From: Candidatus Bipolaricaulota bacterium
GTDB lineage: Bacteria; Bipolaricaulota; Bipolaricaulia; Bipolaricaulales; Bipolaricaulaceae
Direction of reading: 5' to 3'
DNA: 34,141 nt
Assembly (NCBI GenBank): GCA_025060555.1
Contig: JANXBC010000002.1
Location: 1-34,141, forward strand
Part shown: positions 30,178-34,141 of the stretch, one piece after another
Layout of the letters: every line of letters starts with the position of its first letter
Numbering within the stretch: position 1 is the stretch's first letter
Position numbers and translations under genes: made by a program
The notes under the pieces: model-generated
The model's database searches: none
What the model saw: the letters and a program-made list of their open reading frames with translations, nothing else
Told to the model about the DNA's origin: nothing

Positions 30178-31307
30178 TGCCCCACCCCCACGGGGACTTG
30201 TGACGCCAGCCACTCCAGCGCCGCCTTGAGGTCCAAATCCTCCTCGTCGCTCTTCCCTTCAGGAACAAAGATATCGGGGGTGAGCCCTACGTCGTGGACC
30301 TGGCGACCTTTAGGAGTAAGGTATTCCCCAGTGGTGAGCTTCAACATCCCACCATCGGGGAACCGGAGAACGATTTCCTGAATCAAACCTTTCCCGAAGG
30401 TTTTTCGACCGACGAGCACACCGACTTTGTAGTCCTGGATGGCTCCAGCCACGATCTCCGCCCCGGAAGCGGTGCCCTCGTTGACCAACACAGCCACGGG
30501 CACGTTAGGGAAGGAGTTGCCGCGGGAATTGTAGAGGCGTTCACCAAAGGAAGGGCCGCGCGTGCGCACAATCGGCCCGCGATCGATGAAGTAGCTTGCC
30601 ACCTCCACCGCGGAAGAAAGGAGCCCCCCCGGGTTGCTCCGCAGATCGAGGACGACCCCGCGCACCTCCTCCAGGGGGAAGGAAAAGAGGGCGCGGCCGA
30701 CCAAAGCGGGGGCTTCCTCATCAAACCGCAGTACCCGCACGTACCCAACCTTGTTTTCCGCAAGATACTCGGAGCGCACGGCCTCCACTTTGATGCGCGC
30801 CCGCACGATGGTGAGCGTCTCCACCTTCCCATCGGGATGGCGAACCTTGAGGGTCACGGGCGTGCCTTCAGGCCCGCGGATGTGCATGGAGGCCTGTTCC
30901 AAAGTCCAACCCTCCGTGGATTCCCCGTCCACCTCAAGGATCACATCGCCTGGCTGGATGCCCGCCTTTTCCGCCGGCGTATCCGGAAGAGGCGTGACCA
31001 CGGTGATCCAGCCCTTCCGGATGGTGATCTCAATGCCAACGCCCGTGTATTCGCCAGCCAAGCTTCGTTGCCACTCCTCATATTCCTCGGGGGTGAAGTA
31101 CGTGGAATAAGGGTCGCCCAAGCTTTGGACCATGCCACGGATGGCCCCTTGAATGAGCTGGGTATCGGTGACCTGATCTGCCCAAAGGTAGTAGTGGCGG
31201 ATCACGTCATAGACTTGGGAGAGGGGCTGGAAAATATCGGTGACTTGGCCGGCTCCGAAGCCAAGAACGCCCAACAACGCCAGTACAATTAAAAATTTGC
31301 GCATCAT
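30174..31307 (-). CDS. ctpA: C-terminal processing peptidase (S41 family, CtpA-like)
   Basis: The 377-residue serine protease is exported: residues 1-20 form a signal peptide (MRKFLIVLALLGVLGFGAG). A PDZ domain spans about 84-170 (GVGIEITIRKGWITVVTPL, GIQPGDVILEVDGE), inserted before the S41 core, which has the RSNPGGLL loop and the Ser-Lys dyad: Ser281 in NEGTASGAEIVAG and Lys306 in KTFGKGLIQ. Such proteases trim or degrade periplasmic proteins. The ATG overlaps the pfkA stop, and its stop overlaps the M20 start, so the genes are probably on one mRNA with the glycolytic genes. Confidence 0.95.
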   Translation of the reverse strand: MMRKFLIVLALLGVLGFGAGQVTDIFQPLSQVYDVIRHYYLWADQVTDTQLIQGAIRGMVQSLGDPYSTYFTPEEYEEWQRSLAGEYTGVGIEITIRKGWITVVTPLPDTPAEKAGIQPGDVILEVDGESTEGWTLEQASMHIRGPEGTPVTLKVRHPDGKVETLTIVRARIKVEAVRSEYLAENKVGYVRVLRFDEEAPALVGRALFSFPLEEVRGVVLDLRSNPGGLLSSAVEVASYFIDRGPIVRTRGPSFGERLYNSRGNSFPNVPVAVLVNEGTASGAEIVAGAIQDYKVGVLVGRKTFGKGLIQEIVLRFPDGGMLKLTTGEYLTPKGRQVHDVGLTPDIFVPEGKSDEEDLDLKAALEWLASQVPVGVGQ

Positions 31308-32386
31308 CTCACCCCGATGGCCCGGGCAAGTTCAAGGAACACCGGGTCCACCGGCTTGGGGCTCTGGGGAAGGGCCTCGCTTAAGGGCACGGCCACAATA
31401 TCGTGACCACGCAGGCCCACCATGACCCCGAATTTCCCGCGCAAAGCGAACTCCACCGCCGCGGCCCCAAAACGCGTGGCCAAAAGGCGATCGAACGGGG
31501 TGGCAATGCCACCGCGCTGGAGGTGCCCCAACACTACCACCCGGCACTCCATACCGCGTTCGCGCAGCCGATCCGCAAGCCAATAACCCACGCCGCCAAG
31601 TTGAACGTGGCCAAACGCATCCACGCGCCCTTCTTGCGCCACAGGCTTCCCGCCAAGCTCCAGCGGGCGCGCTCCCTCCGCAACTACGATTATGGAAAAC
31701 GTGCGGCCTCGGGCAAGCCTAGCTTCCACGCCCCGCAGCACCTCGTCCACAGAGAACGGCTCCTCGGGCACAAGGATCACGTCACCGCCACCGGCGATCC
31801 CCCCAAGGAGCGCGATCCATCCCGAATCCCGCCCCATCACCTCCACGATGAACACCCGATGATGGGACTGCGCGGTGGTATGTAGGCGGTCCAAAGCCTC
31901 GGTGACCACGGCCAACGCAGAATGGAAACCAAGACAATAATCGGTGCCCGCTACGTCGTTGTCGATGGTCTGAGGTATACCCACCACCTTCACCTTATAC
32001 CCCTCATAGAGCCGCCAGGCCACGCCCAACGTATCGTCCCCACCGATGGGGATGAGCGCGTCTATTTTGCGCTTGGCCAAGGTGTTGAGGATGCGCTCAA
32101 CCTTTTCCGTGGGCTCCCATACGGTCTTCCCGTCTTTCTGCACCTTGCGGAAGGGGTTGGTGCGAGAGGTACCGAGGATCGTGCCGCCTTGGGGAAGGAT
32201 GCCAGACACGCTGTCCAGGGTGAGGCTTACTGCGTCATCTTCAATTGGTCCGCGCCAGCCATCCCTGAAGCCTATGATCTCGATGTTTTCTTGTACGGCA
32301 CGCCGGACGATAGCCCGAATGCAGGCATTGATGCCCGAGGAATCCCCCCCACCCGTAAGGATACCGATCCTTTTCAGCTCAGCCAT
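31304..32386 (-). CDS. pfkA: 6-phosphofructokinase, phosphoryl donor uncertain (ATP or PPi)
   Basis: This enzyme phosphorylates fructose-6-phosphate to fructose-1,6-bisphosphate. The 360-residue PfkA-family protein begins ILTGGGDSSGINA and has the catalytic TIDND loop (140-144) and MGRDSGWIALLGG. Donor selectivity residues are mixed. The position equal to E. coli Gly104 is Asp118 (GGDDT, typical of PPi-type enzymes), but the position equal to Gly124 is Gln139 (PQTIDND), neither the Gly of ATP enzymes nor the Lys of PPi enzymes. It follows fba by an 8-nt overlap and precedes ctpA. Confidence 0.92.
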   Translation of the reverse strand: MAELKRIGILTGGGDSSGINACIRAIVRRAVQENIEIIGFRDGWRGPIEDDAVSLTLDSVSGILPQGGTILGTSRTNPFRKVQKDGKTVWEPTEKVERILNTLAKRKIDALIPIGGDDTLGVAWRLYEGYKVKVVGIPQTIDNDVAGTDYCLGFHSALAVVTEALDRLHTTAQSHHRVFIVEVMGRDSGWIALLGGIAGGGDVILVPEEPFSVDEVLRGVEARLARGRTFSIIVVAEGARPLELGGKPVAQEGRVDAFGHVQLGGVGYWLADRLRERGMECRVVVLGHLQRGGIATPFDRLLATRFGAAAVEFALRGKFGVMVGLRGHDIVAVPLSEALPQSPKPVDPVFLELARAIGVR

Positions 32387-33377
32387 AAATTGACCTCCCT
32401 CCTGATCCGACTTGATCGATCATTTCCTCGGCCACCCGCTGGATGGCAACTTGGATCTCTTTGCCCAAAACACGGGGATCGAAGATCTTCTTATTTGGTG
32501 ACCATTGCGCGCCCTGGGCTTCGAACGTAATCGGGTCAAACGAAACGCCATCGGGCGGGACGATGTCCGTGCGGTGGGTGAGGTAAAAGGTAGCGGCGGT
32601 GCGGGCGTAAACATATTGGTAAGTCGTGTCTTTGTTCACTTTGCAAACCCCGGCGTCGACCAAAGCGCGCACCTGTTCAGCGGTTAGTCCGGAAGCCCCG
32701 TGCAGGACAAGTGGCCGCTCAAGCCCAGCTGACCTTAGTTTCTCGTCGATCTTCTTCGCCAAATCCACGCGCAGCTTCAGTTCCTTCCCCGCGGAAACGC
32801 CATGTTGCGTTCCCACAGAGACGGCCAAAAGATCTACCCCCGTTCTCTCCACGTACTCCACAGCCTCAGCAGGGTCAGTATAGAAAGCCTCATCTGAAAC
32901 GATCCCTTCCTCAGCTCCTTTTATGCGGCCAAGCTCCCCTTCCACCAAAACTCCATAAGGCCGAGCAAGCTCCACCACCCTCTTGGTGATGGCCACGTTT
33001 TCCTCAAATGGCCGATCGGAAGCATCGATCATCACTGAGGAACAAAGGCCTTCTTTCACGGCGGGCACGATGAAGGAGTCGATGGCATCCGGTGTCACAT
33101 GGTCGAGGTTAATGAAAACCCCGATTTGATAGTCTGCCGCGATCGCGCGCACATAGGAGAAAAGGGCGCGCAGGCCAGCTAAGGGCTTCCCGCCCCCGGC
33201 GAACTTGGCCGCGCCCTGCGAGATCTGCAGAAGAAGGTCGCTTCTTTTGGCGGCGTGCGCAGCCAAAATCCCTAAAAGCACGTTGGTTTCAGCGAAGTTG
33301 TTGGCCAAAAGTGCAAACTTTTCGCGTTTAGCCTTAACATAAACTTGAGCCAGCTCTTTCCCCCCAAGGAATGGCAT
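32379..33377 (-). CDS. fba: Class II fructose-bisphosphate aldolase
   Basis: Fba cleaves fructose-1,6-bisphosphate to two triose phosphates, and can run in reverse for gluconeogenesis. The 332-residue zinc aldolase has the catalytic Asp92 and zinc ligand His93 in NLDHVTPDAIDS, Glu147 in EGELGRIKGAEEG, zinc ligands His192 in GTQHGVSAG and His226 in LHGASGL, and KVNKDTTYQ near the C-terminus. ATG 33377 has AAGGAGGGGG directly upstream; a longer frame to 33461 would read through the intergenic leader and overlap the GH57 gene. It pairs with pfkA in glycolysis. Confidence 0.93.
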   Translation of the reverse strand: MPFLGGKELAQVYVKAKREKFALLANNFAETNVLLGILAAHAAKRSDLLLQISQGAAKFAGGGKPLAGLRALFSYVRAIAADYQIGVFINLDHVTPDAIDSFIVPAVKEGLCSSVMIDASDRPFEENVAITKRVVELARPYGVLVEGELGRIKGAEEGIVSDEAFYTDPAEAVEYVERTGVDLLAVSVGTQHGVSAGKELKLRVDLAKKIDEKLRSAGLERPLVLHGASGLTAEQVRALVDAGVCKVNKDTTYQYVYARTAATFYLTHRTDIVPPDGVSFDPITFEAQGAQWSPNKKIFDPRVLGKEIQVAIQRVAEEMIDQVGSGGRSIYG

Positions 33378-33398
33378 ACCCCCTCCTTGAACTCCCGA

Positions 33399-33404
33399 AT
33401 GATA
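33399..33404 (-). promoter_or_regulatory. -10-like element upstream of fba
   Basis: On the minus strand TATCAT lies 21 bases before the fba ATG, followed by the AAGGAGGGGG ribosome site. It suggests that fba can be transcribed separately from the GH57 gene, with a short leader. Confidence 0.35.
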
Positions 33405-33412
33405 CGCGCGAA

Positions 33413-34141
33413 CTACAGGGTTTCGAGGGCCCGGGGTGGTTCCCGCCCCAGGCTGCGCCAAGCCTGAATAAGATGGGATCGGAAGATCTTGCTAAAGTGC
33501 GGAGTAAGCGGCGTATGGTTACGAGAACTGCGCCACCAAAACCAGTCGCTCCCCTCCGCCACGTGCACGTGCGCCAAGGCCCGAGCTCGCCCATCGGGAT
33601 CCGGACACTCCTGGATGGCCGCGTGGGCCTCGGCCAGGGCCTGCCAGGCCCGGTTCTGCAGGGGCTCGCCGATCCAGGTGCGGAAGTCCGCGTCGATCCA
33701 GGAGCCCGACCAGAGGTCGAAAAGCTCCCGCTGCGGGCCAAACCGCGCGAGGTAGTCCCCCACGGAGGTGGGGCGGAAGCGCCGCTGCACCTCCTGGTAG
33801 AGCCGGAGGAGGAAGGGCCGGCCGTTTTGGGCGTAGTGATCCCAGGCGTTCTCCCCGTCCATGGCGATGAGCACGAGGGGCGGCGCCGAACCCCGCCAAT
33901 TCCGGGCCACCGCCGCTACCCGGGAAAGGAAGTCCTCCACCGCCGCCTCCACCGGCCACGCGCCGTAGGTGAAGCTGAGGAGGTTGGAAAGCACGGTGTC
34001 GCGGAAGACCACGAGGATCTCCTGGCCCGCGAGGCGCAGGCGCCAAGGCTGGTAGAGCTCCTCGGGCGCGGGCGGCCGGCCCAGGGTCCGGGCGAGGATC
34101 TCCCCGTCCGTGGCCACCCAGGCCACGCCCAAATCGGCCAG
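33413..34141 (-). CDS. Glycoside hydrolase family 57 protein, 5' end cut by window edge
   Basis: The frame runs off the window edge, so the N-terminus is missing; 242 residues are visible. Landmarks of GH57 are the VLIAMDGENAWDHY strand (the Asp is the likely acid/base residue of the family), the GSWIDADFRTWIGEP block, and AEGSDWFWWRSSRNHTPL. GH57 enzymes are alpha-amylases, amylopullulanases or 4-alpha-glucanotransferases common in thermophiles. Specificity cannot be assigned from this part. It is the first gene of a minus-strand group with fba, pfkA, ctpA and the M20 gene, 35 bp upstream of fba. Confidence 0.85.
   Translation of the reverse strand: MADLGVAWVATDGEILARTLGRPPAPEELYQPWRLRLAGQEILVVFRDTVLSNLLSFTYGAWPVEAAVEDFLSRVAAVARNWRGSAPPLVLIAMDGENAWDHYAQNGRPFLLRLYQEVQRRFRPTSVGDYLARFGPQRELFDLWSGSWIDADFRTWIGEPLQNRAWQALAEAHAAIQECPDPDGRARALAHVHVAEGSDWFWWRSSRNHTPLTPHFSKIFRSHLIQAWRSLGREPPRALETL

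Noticed and set aside
30294..31292. 332-residue plus-strand frame opposite ctpA
   Set aside because: It mirrors the ctpA coding strand, has no recognisable motif, and ctpA has an intact signal peptide, PDZ domain and Ser-Lys dyad.
1..34141. CRISPR arrays, insertion sequences, prophage or integrase genes, rRNA or tRNA genes
   Set aside because: No direct repeat arrays, transposase motifs, terminal inverted repeats, phage genes or rRNA-like stretches were seen on either strand.

Overview
The window looks like chromosomal DNA of a thermophilic, diderm bacterium with a compact, moderately GC-rich genome. Evidence for bacterial housekeeping is strong: gmk, rpsA with six S1 domains, ispE, era, pheS, fabF, recO and acpS. 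Evidence for heat adaptation is indirect: a complete arginine-to-branched-polyamine cluster, archaeal-type pyruvoyl arginine decarboxylase, a GH57 glycoside hydrolase and an archaeal-type asparagine synthetase paralogue. A signal-peptide protein ending in a beta-strand with terminal Trp suggests an outer membrane. A deep-branching thermophilic phylum such as Bipolaricaulota/Acetothermia would fit, but that placement is a guess. No rRNA, tRNA, CRISPR array, transposon or phage gene was seen.

Layout. 1-1531 (+): yicC (5' cut), gmk, acpS. 1491-5344 (-): ispE, cmk, plsC, rpsA. 5366-8113: divergent hutI and hutH (histidine degradation). 8103-14753 (+): era; a GNAT/enolase-superfamily racemase pair; deoC, recO, short orphan atpC, fabF, and a Gfo/Idh oxidoreductase broken by an internal deletion. 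14750-15790 (-): pheS. 15814-18011 (+): DUF362 iron-sulfur protein and M24 aminopeptidase. 18014-22871 (+): polyamine block bpsA, pdaD, deoxyhypusine-synthase-like gene, speD, speE, speB. 22925-25288 (+): GAF-PAS-GAF-GAF-GGDEF sensor. 25285-26172 (-): AsnRS-like asparagine synthetase. 26173-26565: the only long gap, with hairpins and a possible 59-residue ORF. 26566-29032 (+): dinB, outer-membrane protein, yidD. 29014-34141 (-): GH57 (cut), class II fba, pfkA, ctpA, M20 amidohydrolase.

How genes work together. The polyamine block encodes arginine to agmatine (PdaD), decarboxylated AdoMet supply (SpeD), aminopropyl transfer (SpeE), removal of urea (SpeB) and branching of spermidine (BpsA). Its least explained member is a bacterial deoxyhypusine-synthase homologue that keeps the catalytic Lys but has lost several amine-binding residues. 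A four-arm attenuator-like leader lies in front of speD.

Two genome-wide habits stand out. First, many transcription units have a -10-like TANNNT hexamer only 6-10 nt before the start codon, with no Shine-Dalgarno sequence or recognisable -35 box, so leaderless mRNAs seem common; this helped choose several starts. Second, genes are packed extremely tightly: most operon neighbours overlap by a few bases (ATGA/GTGA/TTGA), and all four convergent pairs overlap at their 3' ends, leaving no room for ordinary terminators.
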